A stretch of DNA of 40,943 nucleotides, taken from positions 1 through 40,943 of the forward strand of contig JAJEAA010000033.1 in the NCBI GenBank assembly GCA_022824365.1, given 5' to 3'. The stretch comes from Anaerolineae bacterium (GTDB lineage Bacteria; Chloroflexota; Anaerolineae; Aggregatilineales; Phototrophicaceae). Of the stretch, positions 1 to 6,828 are shown piece after piece (within the stretch, counting starts at the first letter, position 1; every line of letters begins with the position of its first letter). The notes beneath the pieces are model-generated. The model saw nothing but the letters and a program-made list of their open reading frames with translations. It searched no databases and was not told the origin of the DNA. Both the position numbers and the translations under genes were made by a program.

Positions 1-140
1 TTCTGGCAGCGGCAGATGTTGAGAAAAGTAGGCAATTGTTAATATCTCTGTGTCCTCACTTTAACTCGGTGTACTCGGTGGCTGAATTTCAGCTTGATTC
101 TTCGTCATCCCATGCGTCATCATTTTGAAGCGATTGCCCT
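1..140. repeat. right part of a MITE-like element, cut by the window edge
   Basis: Bases 1-142 match 29274-29415 with about one mismatch. The full copy at 29168-29413 has 17-bp perfect terminal inverted repeats; the right one (TTTGAAGCGATTGCCCT) lies here at 124-140. The left half must be outside the window. It sits 70 bp beyond the 3' end of menC. No coding potential is evident. Confidence 0.85.
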
Positions 141-209
141 AACAGACAGCCCCAAGGCAATCGTCTCATACTATTGTTACCACAAGTCCCACAGACGCTG
201 CCCAATGCT

Positions 210-1364
210 TTACCCACCTCGATAAGGCTTGTTTTCCCGCCAGCGCCGCTTGGCTTCGGCGAGGCGGTCGCGCTGGATTTCCACGCCGATGCCGTAGCCA
301 TCGGGGACGGCGAGACTGCTATCGGGCGCAAGCTCGAAGGGCGGCTCGGTCAGGTCAGCGGCGAAGTAGCGGTCGGTAGCTGAAATATCCGACGGCAGGT
401 TCACCGCTGGCAGCGCCGCGAAAGCGACATTGGCCGCCCGCCCGGCGCCGGTCTCTAGCATGCCGCCGATCCAAAGCGGCAACTCATTGTCGACGCAGAT
501 GCGGTAAATCTCCAGGCTTTCGCGGAAGCCCCCGACCCTCGCCGGCTTGAGATTGAGCACCCCGATCGCGCCGATTTGCAGCGCAATCTGCAAGTCGCTG
601 GCGGATTTGACGCTCTCATCGAGGCAAACCCGCGTCTTCAAACGCCGCTGCAATTGGCCGTGATGGAAGATGTCGTCATGCGCTAGCGGCTGCTCGATCA
701 TGAGCAGGTCGAATTGATCGAGCTCCGCCAGGCGCTCGGCGTCTTCGGGCTCATAATCGCTGTTGGCGTCCAGCATGAGCAGGATATCCGGCTGAGCCGC
801 CCGGACGGCCCGCGCCACTTCCACATCCCAGCCGCGCTTGATCTTCAGTTTGATGCGCCCGTAGCCTTCCTTCAGGCGTCTGTTCACCACGGCCGCCGTA
901 TCGTCCAGCGATGGCTGAATGCCGATGCTGACGCCGACGGCGGCTCGCCCTTCGGAGTCATGCCCGGGCGGGGCATAACGGGAGAAAAGGTCGGTCAGGC
1001 GCAGGTCGTTGCTCTTGGCGAAGGCGTCCCAAACCGCCGCTTCCAAGCCCGCGCGCGTATGATGATTGCCGCGGAACCGTTGGATAAGCGCAGGGAAATC
1101 GCGCGGGTCCGCGATGGTCTCCCCGATGACAGCCGGCAGCATAAATTCCATCAGGATGTGCCGGGCGGTCACGGCGGTTTCCTGGCCATAGCCGGGCCAA
1201 AGTTCAATCGAGCATTCGCCCCAGCCGCTGACGCCGGCGGTCGTCGTCAATTCGACGAGCACCGCCACCTTGTCGGTTTCCGCGCCGAAGCTGGTCTCAA
1301 ACGGCGCCAGATAAGGCAGGAGCGCCGTGTGCAATTCAATGGAACGTATCGTAATGGGCTTCAA
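210..1364 (-). CDS. menC: o-succinylbenzoate synthase (MenC), enolase superfamily
   Basis: Dehydrates SHCHC to o-succinylbenzoate in menaquinone synthesis; cytosolic. The 384-residue protein shows the enolase-superfamily set in order: KLKIK (catalytic lysine pair), LMLDAN (metal Asp), MIEQPL (metal Glu), CLDES (metal Asp) and LNLKPARVGG (second catalytic Lys). I chose a TTG start at 1364 because AGGAGG lies 8 bases upstream; the longer open frame upstream has no ribosome site. The family also includes N-acylamino acid racemases that look the same by motif. The MenC reading rests on menF, D, B, E and H being encoded 5 kb away. The gene stands apart from that cluster, on the other strand, with its own promoter. 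Confidence 0.88.
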   Translation of the reverse strand: MKPITIRSIELHTALLPYLAPFETSFGAETDKVAVLVELTTTAGVSGWGECSIELWPGYGQETAVTARHILMEFMLPAVIGETIADPRDFPALIQRFRGNHHTRAGLEAAVWDAFAKSNDLRLTDLFSRYAPPGHDSEGRAAVGVSIGIQPSLDDTAAVVNRRLKEGYGRIKLKIKRGWDVEVARAVRAAQPDILLMLDANSDYEPEDAERLAELDQFDLLMIEQPLAHDDIFHHGQLQRRLKTRVCLDESVKSASDLQIALQIGAIGVLNLKPARVGGFRESLEIYRICVDNELPLWIGGMLETGAGRAANVAFAALPAVNLPSDISATDRYFAADLTEPPFELAPDSSLAVPDGYGIGVEIQRDRLAEAKRRWRENKPYRGG

Positions 1365-1436
1365 ATGCTTCTCCTCCTTTGCGCGCCTTGAAAATAACGA
1401 GGCTTCGGCGAAGCTGCCTGGACATAGACAGCGCCT

Positions 1437-1445
1437 ATTATAGCA
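1437..1445 (-). promoter_or_regulatory. extended -10 promoter of menC
   Basis: Read on the minus strand this is TGCTATAAT, an extended -10 (TG-N-TATAAT). It predicts a leader of about 65 nt before the TTG start. The same nine bases occur upstream of tetR and at 29508-29516. Confidence 0.6.
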
Positions 1446-1505
1446 GTGGCGCTTGCCAACGTAAACGTGGCGGCAGCATTTCTTGCGCCGGCGCGGCCAA
1501 GTGTC

Positions 1506-1535
1506 TATATTCTGTGGAGGGAAATCGACGAGGAG
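1506..1535 (+). promoter_or_regulatory. -10 box and ribosome site for the M81 peptidase gene
   Basis: TATATT at 1506-1511 is a plausible -10, and AGGAG at 1531-1535 lies 8 bases before the ATG at 1544. The 179-bp gap to menC therefore carries divergent promoters. No clear -35 was seen. Confidence 0.45.
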
Positions 1536-1543
1536 CATAAATA

Positions 1544-3007
1544 ATGCGAGTCTTTGCCGGTGGGATCGAAACCGAGACCAACACATTTTCGCCGATGCCA
1601 ACGGGCTTGGCCGACTTCGAGGTGATACGCGCGGCCGACCTCGATGAGAGCGGCGAGATGGGCGGCTTCGGCGGACCCTTCAACATCTTTCGTCAGCGCT
1701 GTCGGGAGCGCGGCTGGGATTACATTTTCAGTCTCTTCGCCTTAGCCCAGCCGGCCGGCACGACGGTTCGCGCCGTCTACGAAAGCTTGCGCGATGAACT
1801 CCTGGAAGCGCTGGAAGCGGCGCTGCCGGTCGATATCGTCTTGCTGCCCCTGCATGGCGCGATGGTGGCGCAGGGCTATGACGACTGCGAAACCGACATC
1901 GTCCGCCGCGCGCGCGAGATTGTCGGGCCGGATGTCAAGATCGGCGTCGAGCTGGACTTGCATTGCGATGTCACGCAAGAACTTATCGACAATGCCGATG
2001 CCGTTGTGATTTTCAAGGAGTATCCGCATACCGATATCAACGAGCGGGCTGAGGAGCTCTTCAGCATCATCGCTGACGCGGCTCAAGGAACGGTCAATCC
2101 GACGATGGCGCTTTACGACTGCCGCATGATCGGCTTGTTCCTGACGCCGTATGAACCGATGCGGAGCTTCGTCGATGCGATGATGGCGCGGGAGCAAGCG
2201 CCGGGTTTGCTGTCGCTCTCGCTGGCGCATTGTTTCCCCTGGGCGGATGTGCCGACCTGCGGCGCCCAGATGCTGGTCGTCGCCGATGACGATCCGGCGC
2301 TGGCCGCCGATGTGGCTCGTGAATTCGGCCAGAGATTCTTCGCCCTGCGTCATGCGCTTGACCCTAAGTCCCTGTCCCTCGATGACGCGCTGGACAAAGC
2401 GCTGGCGCTACCGGGCCGACCGGTAGTGGTGGCCGATCAAGCCGATAACGCCGGCGGCGGCGCGCCCAGCGACTCTACTTTTGTGCTGCGCGCCCTGCTG
2501 GAACGCGGAGTGACCGAGGCGGCGCTGGGCATGATTTGGGATCCGATCGCGGTCAAGACAGCGATGTCGGCCGGCGAGGGCGCGCAACTGGACCTGCGGC
2601 TGGGCGGCAAGATGGGACCGATGTCGGGCGATCCGCTGGACTTGAGCGTACGCGTCGCCGGCGTCATACCCGATATGCAGCAGTATTGGCTCCAAAACGA
2701 TGGCGAACTGGCCATCCCCTGCGGCGACAGCGTCGCCCTGCATTGCCAAGGCATCGATATCATCGTCAACAGCGACCGTGGCCAGGTGCTCAGCCCGACA
2801 GTGTTCTCGAACTTCGGCATTGACCCCAAATCGAAACGGCTGCTGGTGGTCAAGTCCACGCAGCATTTCTACGCCGGCTTCGCCCCCATCGCGCATGAGA
2901 TCATCTACATGGCGGGACCGGGCGCCATCCCGCCGCGCTTCACCGAGATCCCCTACCAGCGCGCGGACCTGCGCAAGTACCCCTGGCTGGATGATCCATT
3001 CGGCTGA
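1544..3007 (+). CDS. M81 family metallopeptidase (MlrC-like)
   Basis: Resembles MlrC, a zinc enzyme known from linearised-microcystin breakdown; most bacterial homologues have unknown substrates, probably small peptides or amide compounds. The start MRVFAGGIETETNTFSP is the family hallmark. LPLHGAMVAQGYDDCE, ELDLHCDV and EYPHTD supply likely metal ligands, and the C-terminal half (from about residue 295) is the MlrC C-terminal domain. At 487 residues it is full length, without a signal peptide or membrane segment. It is followed, convergently, by an RpiR regulator. A catabolic role is inferred only from the family. Confidence 0.87.
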   Translation: MRVFAGGIETETNTFSPMPTGLADFEVIRAADLDESGEMGGFGGPFNIFRQRCRERGWDYIFSLFALAQPAGTTVRAVYESLRDELLEALEAALPVDIVLLPLHGAMVAQGYDDCETDIVRRAREIVGPDVKIGVELDLHCDVTQELIDNADAVVIFKEYPHTDINERAEELFSIIADAAQGTVNPTMALYDCRMIGLFLTPYEPMRSFVDAMMAREQAPGLLSLSLAHCFPWADVPTCGAQMLVVADDDPALAADVAREFGQRFFALRHALDPKSLSLDDALDKALALPGRPVVVADQADNAGGGAPSDSTFVLRALLERGVTEAALGMIWDPIAVKTAMSAGEGAQLDLRLGGKMGPMSGDPLDLSVRVAGVIPDMQQYWLQNDGELAIPCGDSVALHCQGIDIIVNSDRGQVLSPTVFSNFGIDPKSKRLLVVKSTQHFYAGFAPIAHEIIYMAGPGAIPPRFTEIPYQRADLRKYPWLDDPFG

Positions 3008-3045
3008 TAAGCCGGGCGCAAGAAAGTGACGATTAAGGCATATCC

Positions 3046-3945
3046 CTATTCATCCTCGCCGCTATACAGGTTGAATTGCAGGTACAGTTCCTCAAGGACT
3101 TCGAGTCGCTCGCGAGTCTTCTCCGGATAGCGCAGGGAGAGAGCGCCGAGCAGAGCGTCGAGCAGGGCGATCAGAGCGACGGTATTGCTGTAGAAGCGCA
3201 GGCGGAAGGGCACGATGAGCGCGAGGTCAGCGCGTTTGGCGGCGGGCGAGACGTGGCTGTCGGTCACAGTCAGCACGGAAGCGCCGCGCTCCCGTCCGAC
3301 ATCCATGACGGTCAAGGTCTCGCGGATGTAGCGGGCGAAGCAGAGGGAAACGATCAAATCATCCGGGCTGAGCGCGATCAGTTGCGCTGCGATAGGATCG
3401 ATGCCCGGCGTCAAGACGCGCGCCTGCGGCCGGATGTAACGCAGGACGATGCCGAAATTGAGCGCCAGCGGGAAGGACGCGCCCAAGCCGATGATATAAA
3501 CCTGCCGCGCCTCATCCAGCATATCGACCGCGCGGTCGAAGACCTGGGTCGGAACATGCTGCGGCAAGTCCAGCAGCGTATGCAGCTCATCGCGCAGGAC
3601 GGTATTGAAGAGATGAGCGTCAGCCTCGTCCTCCGCCGACAGATAATCCATCAACTTCTGCGAGCCAACCTGCATGCGCTGGGCAATCTTCGCCTGGTTG
3701 AGGAATTGGCTGCGCAAGACCGATTGCAGTTCGGGGAAGCCGTCAAAGCCGAGCGCCTGGGCCGCGCGGACGACGGTGGAAGAATTGACGCCGACCGCCT
3801 CGGCGATTTCAGTGATTGTGAAGTGGATGACCTCGATGCCGCCTTCCAGCAAGAATTGCGTGACCTGGCGCTGGCTGGGCGAAAGGGAGTCGTGCTGCTG
3901 GCGGATAAACCGGATGATATCGTCTTGGGAGTGTTGCTCAGTCAT
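3046..3945 (-). CDS. MurR/RpiR family transcriptional regulator
   Basis: A 299-residue DNA-binding regulator. Residues about 10-80 form the RpiR helix-turn-helix domain (TITEIAEAVGVNSSTVVRAA, then LGFDGFPEL). Residues about 125-270 form a SIS sugar-phosphate-binding domain (YIIGLGASFPLALNF, then SLCFARYIRETL and TVTDSHVSPAA). Such proteins sense phosphorylated sugars or amino sugars. Its start overlaps the end of the upstream cysteine-synthase-like gene by 8 bases, so the two are probably co-transcribed and translationally coupled. The target is unknown; the partner gene and the convergent M81 gene are the local candidates. Confidence 0.9.
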   Translation of the reverse strand: MTEQHSQDDIIRFIRQQHDSLSPSQRQVTQFLLEGGIEVIHFTITEIAEAVGVNSSTVVRAAQALGFDGFPELQSVLRSQFLNQAKIAQRMQVGSQKLMDYLSAEDEADAHLFNTVLRDELHTLLDLPQHVPTQVFDRAVDMLDEARQVYIIGLGASFPLALNFGIVLRYIRPQARVLTPGIDPIAAQLIALSPDDLIVSLCFARYIRETLTVMDVGRERGASVLTVTDSHVSPAAKRADLALIVPFRLRFYSNTVALIALLDALLGALSLRYPEKTRERLEVLEELYLQFNLYSGEDE

Positions 3946-4921
3946 AATCGCCTCGCCACAAATCGGTGCTCAAATATTTCAAGCCGGAATCACAAAGCAG
4001 GATGGCGACGCGCCCCCCGCGATGCTTTGACTTCAGCAGTTGCCGGGCGGCCGCCAGGTTCGCGCCGGAGGAGAAACCGGCGAATAAGCCCTCTTCCCGG
4101 GCGAGACGGCGCGCCATCGCCATCGCCTCCTCATCGCTGACGTTTAAGCAGCCATCGACCAGAACGCGGTCAAGCAGCGGCAACTCCGCCATAGTATAGC
4201 CGCCGCCCTGAATGCGGTGCTTGGGGCGGGTCACCGACTCGCCGGCGAATGCGGCCGCGCCAGTTGGCTCGACGACATAGCATTGAATGGCGGGGTCGAC
4301 TTCTTTGAAGTAACGGGCGCAACCAGCGAAGGAGCCGCCGCTGCCGATAAAGTCGCAGAAGGCGTCGATGCCGCCGGATTGCCGCATGATCTCGGGGGCG
4401 GTATGTTGATAATGGGCATGGGCATTGCCGGGCAGTTGGAACTGATCGGCGCGGAAGGCGCCACGCTCTTGCGTGATCCGCTGCGCGACCTCTTCCACCC
4501 GCGCCAGGTCAGCGCCGGAGACTTGACCGGGGAGCGAATCCGGGCATTGATCGACCAGCGCGACCTCCGCGCCCAGCGCCCGCATCATAGTCGCCCGCTC
4601 GGCCGAATTGCCGCGGGACATGACAGCGACGAATTGATAGCCCTTGGCCGCGCAGACGATGGCCAAGCCCGTGCCGGTGTTGCCGCTGGTGAGCTCGACA
4701 ATGGTCGCGCCCGGCTGCAAGACGCCGCTGGCTTCCGCCTCTTCGACCATTTGCAGCGCGATCCGGTCTTTCTTGGAGTAGCCGGGATTGAGGAATTCGA
4801 CTTTGCCGAAGATACGCCCGTCCAGCCCGGCGGCGATGCGGGATAGCTCGACCAGGGGCGTGTTGCCGATGAGGTCGAGGGCGGACGAAGCGAGTTGGTT
4901 GGATGGCGGCACGCGGAGCAT
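3938..4921 (-). CDS. PLP-dependent cysteine synthase family protein
   Basis: A fold-type II PLP enzyme of the cysteine synthase/cystathionine beta-synthase family, 327 residues. It shows NTPLVELSRI, the PLP-lysine region NPGYSKKDR (Lys about 51; usual form SVKDR), the substrate loop TSGNTG (about 79-84), the phosphate loop GSGGS, and the C-terminal serine region LLCDSGLKYLSTDLW. O-acetylserine sulfhydrylase activity is typical, but related enzymes act on other serine or homoserine derivatives, so I give no symbol. It is the first gene of a two-gene operon with an RpiR regulator, which is unusual for a housekeeping cysK and hints at a specialised role. Confidence 0.87.
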   Translation of the reverse strand: MLRVPPSNQLASSALDLIGNTPLVELSRIAAGLDGRIFGKVEFLNPGYSKKDRIALQMVEEAEASGVLQPGATIVELTSGNTGTGLAIVCAAKGYQFVAVMSRGNSAERATMMRALGAEVALVDQCPDSLPGQVSGADLARVEEVAQRITQERGAFRADQFQLPGNAHAHYQHTAPEIMRQSGGIDAFCDFIGSGGSFAGCARYFKEVDPAIQCYVVEPTGAAAFAGESVTRPKHRIQGGGYTMAELPLLDRVLVDGCLNVSDEEAMAMARRLAREEGLFAGFSSGANLAAARQLLKSKHRGGRVAILLCDSGLKYLSTDLWRGDYD

Positions 4922-4957
4922 CCTTTGCTGGACTGTACCAAGTTATACTGCCCAGGC

Positions 4958-4963
4958 ATTATA
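4958..4963 (-). promoter_or_regulatory. -10 box upstream of the cysteine-synthase-like gene
   Basis: Minus-strand TATAAT lies 37-42 bases before the ATG at 4921, giving a leader of about 30 nt. No good -35 was found at 16-18 bp. Confidence 0.45.
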
Positions 4964-5038
4964 ACGCACACCTTCAAATACGGTCTTAACGCGCCTCATT
5001 TTGCCCTCTGCGCGCCTGCGTCAATCACATCGAAACCC

Positions 5039-5228
5039 GTAGGGACGAGCCACCGGGTCGCCCGCAAATCACCACAAAATCCCCCAGTTTCAGCCCCCTT
5101 CCCTGATGCCTCGGGGAAGGGCCGGGGATGGGGTAGAAAACATGCCCCCTCCTCGATGCTATATACATACTGTATCCATACAGCGGAAAATTTTCCGGCG
5201 TTTTCAGGGGTTTTAGCGGCGCTTCTTC
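5039..5228. repeat. composite repeat, short copy (modules C, A and phased A-tract module)
   Basis: Fills most of the 387-bp gap before tetR. In order: a C hairpin (5039-5065, GGGACGAGCC...GGGTCGCCC); an A module (5092-5136, hairpin then G-tracts); and a third module (5155-5228). The third module has the inverted pair CTGTAT/ATACAG at 5170-5183, the perfect palindrome CGGAAAATTTTCCG at 5184-5197, and T-tracts at 5191, 5201 and 5211. The same modules recur in the same order, inverted, at 14569-15125, where about 370 extra bases separate the second and third. Confidence 0.85.
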
Positions 5229-5245
5229 GGCGCTGTCGAATCTCA

Positions 5246-5275
5246 TTGCCGCAGCCTGCCAGCCTGTGCTATAAT
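5246..5275 (+). promoter_or_regulatory. tetR promoter
   Basis: TTGCCG at 5246-5251, an 18-bp spacer, then TGCTATAAT with -10 TATAAT at 5270-5275. The predicted start point (about 5282) falls inside the palindrome at 5277-5300. Confidence 0.7.
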
Positions 5276-5276
5276 T

Positions 5277-5300
5277 ACAGTACTGACCAGTCAGTACTGT
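5277..5300 (+). promoter_or_regulatory. probable TetR operator (perfect inverted repeat)
   Basis: Arms ACAGTACTGAC (5277-5287) and GTCAGTACTGT (5290-5300) are exact reverse complements separated by CA. The palindrome covers the predicted transcription start and lies 8 bases before the tetR ATG, the layout of an autorepressed TetR gene. Confidence 0.8.
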
Positions 5301-5308
5301 AGGCGAAC

Positions 5309-5920
5309 ATGGACAGCCAACCCCCAGACCCCCGCTCCACCCGCGACCGCATCCTCGACGCCGCCATGAATATCTTCAGCGCCAAAGGCTTCCACGATAC
5401 CAAGCTGGACGAGATCGTCTCGGAAGCGAGCATCAGCAAAGGCTCCATCTACTTTCACTTCCCCAACAAGGAGAAACTCTTCATCGCCCTGGTCGATCAA
5501 TTCGCCGATCTGATCGAGCGGCGCGCCCAAGAAGCCATCAAGCGCGAACCGCCTGGCATCGGCCGCGTGCAAGCGGCGCTGGAAGCCGTGCTCGAGACCT
5601 TCGGCAAATACCGCCGGCCCGCCAAGCTGCTGCTCGTGCAAGCCGTCGGCTTGGGCACAGTCTTCGAGCGCAAGCGCATGGAAGTCAACGACCGCTTCGC
5701 CCTGCTCATCAAAATCTACCTGGACGAAGCCGTGGCCGATGGCGGCATCGCGCCCGTCGATACCCACATCGTCTCCCACGCCTGGATGGGCGCCATCTAC
5801 AACGTCGTCATCCAATGGGTCTACACCGGCGAGCCCAGCAAAGACGAAATCATGGACGCCCTGCTGCCCCTGCTGCTGAAGAGCGTCGACTATCAGCCCC
5901 CAAGACCTGACCAACAATAA
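5309..5920 (+). CDS. TetR/AcrR family transcriptional regulator
   Basis: A 203-residue repressor. The N-terminal helix-turn-helix spans about residues 12-58 (RDRILDAAMNIFSAKGFHDT, then DEIVSEASISKGSIYFHFPN), with the usual YFHFPNKEKLF recognition-helix end. The C-terminal ligand-binding half matches no specific subfamily I recognise. A perfect 24-bp palindrome over its promoter predicts self-repression. No efflux pump or enzyme gene is adjacent and co-oriented, so the regulon is unknown. A search for the operator elsewhere in the genome would identify targets; I saw no second copy in this window. Confidence 0.92.
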   Translation: MDSQPPDPRSTRDRILDAAMNIFSAKGFHDTKLDEIVSEASISKGSIYFHFPNKEKLFIALVDQFADLIERRAQEAIKREPPGIGRVQAALEAVLETFGKYRRPAKLLLVQAVGLGTVFERKRMEVNDRFALLIKIYLDEAVADGGIAPVDTHIVSHAWMGAIYNVVIQWVYTGEPSKDEIMDALLPLLLKSVDYQPPRPDQQ

Positions 5921-5999
5921 TGACTATCGCGCCCGGATCTACGCCCCATGCTCGCTGCCCATGCAAGTCGCTACTGAATAATCTCACCACAGAGGCGCA

Positions 6000-6204
6000 A
6001 GTAGAACCAATAAACTAATGCAAATTTCACTAAAGCAACGATCTGTAGAGGCGACATACCATATCGCCCGAAAAATCCGAAGAAAGTACAAGATATGCGA
6101 TGATATTCTGCTCGCTGAAAAACTATCCTGTCCTCAGGATACTTCGGGGGAGGTCGGGTGGGGGGTAAAGTTACGCATATTCTCACTACTTTCTTGGAAT
6201 TATT
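6000..6204. repeat. MITE-like element inserted in a D repeat, with an 8-bp direct repeat
   Basis: The ends 6000-6020 and 6184-6204 are imperfect inverted repeats (14 of 21 match). GAGGCGCA flanks the element on both sides (5992-5999 and 6205-6212), as a target-site duplication would. Inside are a C hairpin (6044-6070) and a G-rich tract (about 6146-6168) resembling the A module. This fills most of the tetR-GxxExxY gap; no gene is seen in it. Confidence 0.65.
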
Positions 6205-6248
6205 GAGGCGCAGAGATAATTCCTGGCAACAGTACAAGGGTTTATGAC

Positions 6249-6629
6249 ATGCAGAACACAGGCATACACAATCAACTGACCTATGAAATCATCGGCGCGG
6301 CAATCGAAGTTCACCGAATTCTAGGACCAGGGCTTCTGGAGCAACTCTACGAGGAAGCGCTTTGCATTGAATTGGAGCGCCGGAACCTGTCCTTCGAAAG
6401 GCAGAAGTCGCTGATTATCGATTATAAAGGGCATAACATCGGCAGTTTCCGCCTGGATTTGCTGGTCGAAGACCGCGTCATTCTGGAATTGAAATCTGTA
6501 AAGGAGATTCTGCCCGTACATGAAGCGCAGTTGTTATGCTACTTGCGCCTCGCAGACATGCCCATAGGATTGCTAATCAATTTCAATGTTGACGTTTTGA
6601 GGAGCGGAATCAAACGCATGGCATCTTAG
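6249..6629 (+). CDS. GxxExxY family protein, predicted PD-(D/E)XK nuclease fold
   Basis: A 126-residue protein of the GxxExxY family, whose function is not established. The signature is at residues 28-34 (GLLEQLY). The region RLDLLVEDRVILELK gives Asp70, Glu80 and Lys82, the spacing of a PD-(D/E)XK nuclease core; an early Glu (20 or 35) could complete it. That reading is mine, from sequence pattern only. The gene sits between inverted D repeats, and a second, broken GxxExxY gene lies at 8431-8517. Base composition is lower in GC than the neighbouring men genes, which fits acquired DNA. Confidence 0.85.
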   Translation: MQNTGIHNQLTYEIIGAAIEVHRILGPGLLEQLYEEALCIELERRNLSFERQKSLIIDYKGHNIGSFRLDLLVEDRVILELKSVKEILPVHEAQLLCYLRLADMPIGLLINFNVDVLRSGIKRMAS

Positions 6630-6637
6630 AAGCTTTT

Positions 6638-6663
6638 CTCTGTGCCCTGTGCCTCTGTGGTGA
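6638..6663. repeat. D repeat, right end of the GxxExxY cassette
   Basis: Partly doubled D sequence (CTCTGTGCC, then CTGTGCCTCTGTGGTGA). About 40 bases around it (6633-6672) recur directly at 6776-6820 in front of menF. Confidence 0.8.
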
Positions 6664-6683
6664 AAAAAAGAAAGTAGTAAATC

Positions 6684-6713
6684 ATGCCCAATCCAAACAC
6701 CATCTGCGCCAAA
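6684..6713 (+). pseudogene. short duplicate of the menD 5' end
   Basis: This begins ATGCCCAATCCAAACACC and matches the first 30 bases of menD at 8533 (ATGCCCAACCCAAACACC) with three or four differences. It reads MPNPNTICAK, then diverges and stops. Like menD itself it directly follows a D repeat. It may be a scar of duplication or recombination between D repeats; chance is unlikely at this length. Confidence 0.55.
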
Positions 6714-6775
6714 AGCAAGTACCAAGAACCCGCACGAAGGTCCTGACCGATGGTATCAAGAGAATAGTCATGTAA

Positions 6776-6820
6776 TCTTTTCTCTGTGCCTCTGTGCCTC
6801 TGTGGTGAAAAAGAAAAAAG
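6776..6820. repeat. D repeat just upstream of menF
   Basis: Direct copy of 6633-6672 (CTTTTCTCTGTGCC..., ending CTCTGTGGTGAAAAAG). It ends about 10 bases before the menF ATG, so it supplies the menF leader and may displace the ancestral promoter or ribosome site. Confidence 0.8.
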
Positions 6821-6828
6821 AGCAACCC

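Larger units (their letters stand above)
5984..6663. mobile_element. D-bounded cassette carrying a GxxExxY gene
   Basis: The left end reads TCACCACAGAGGCGCA (5984-5999), continued as GAGGCGCAGAG after a MITE-like insertion. The right end (6638-6663) contains the reverse complement, ending CTGTGCCTCTGTGGTGA. The GxxExxY gene at 6249-6629 lies between these inverted ends. Calling it a mobile cassette is an inference: there are inverted ends, a nuclease-like gene, and a second decayed cassette of the same design at 8212-8517, but no recognised transposase. Confidence 0.5.

Noticed and set aside
210..1601. Longer MenC from an upstream start at 1601
   Set aside because: The extra 79 residues are not enolase-like and overlap the divergent promoter and the M81 gene; TTG 1364 has an excellent ribosome site.
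3008..3045. Terminator between the convergent M81 and RpiR genes
   Set aside because: No stable stem with a T-run was visible in these 38 bases.
3076..4140. 354-codon plus-strand frame opposite the RpiR and PLP-enzyme genes
   Set aside because: Antisense shadow caused by high GC; the minus-strand genes carry clear family motifs.
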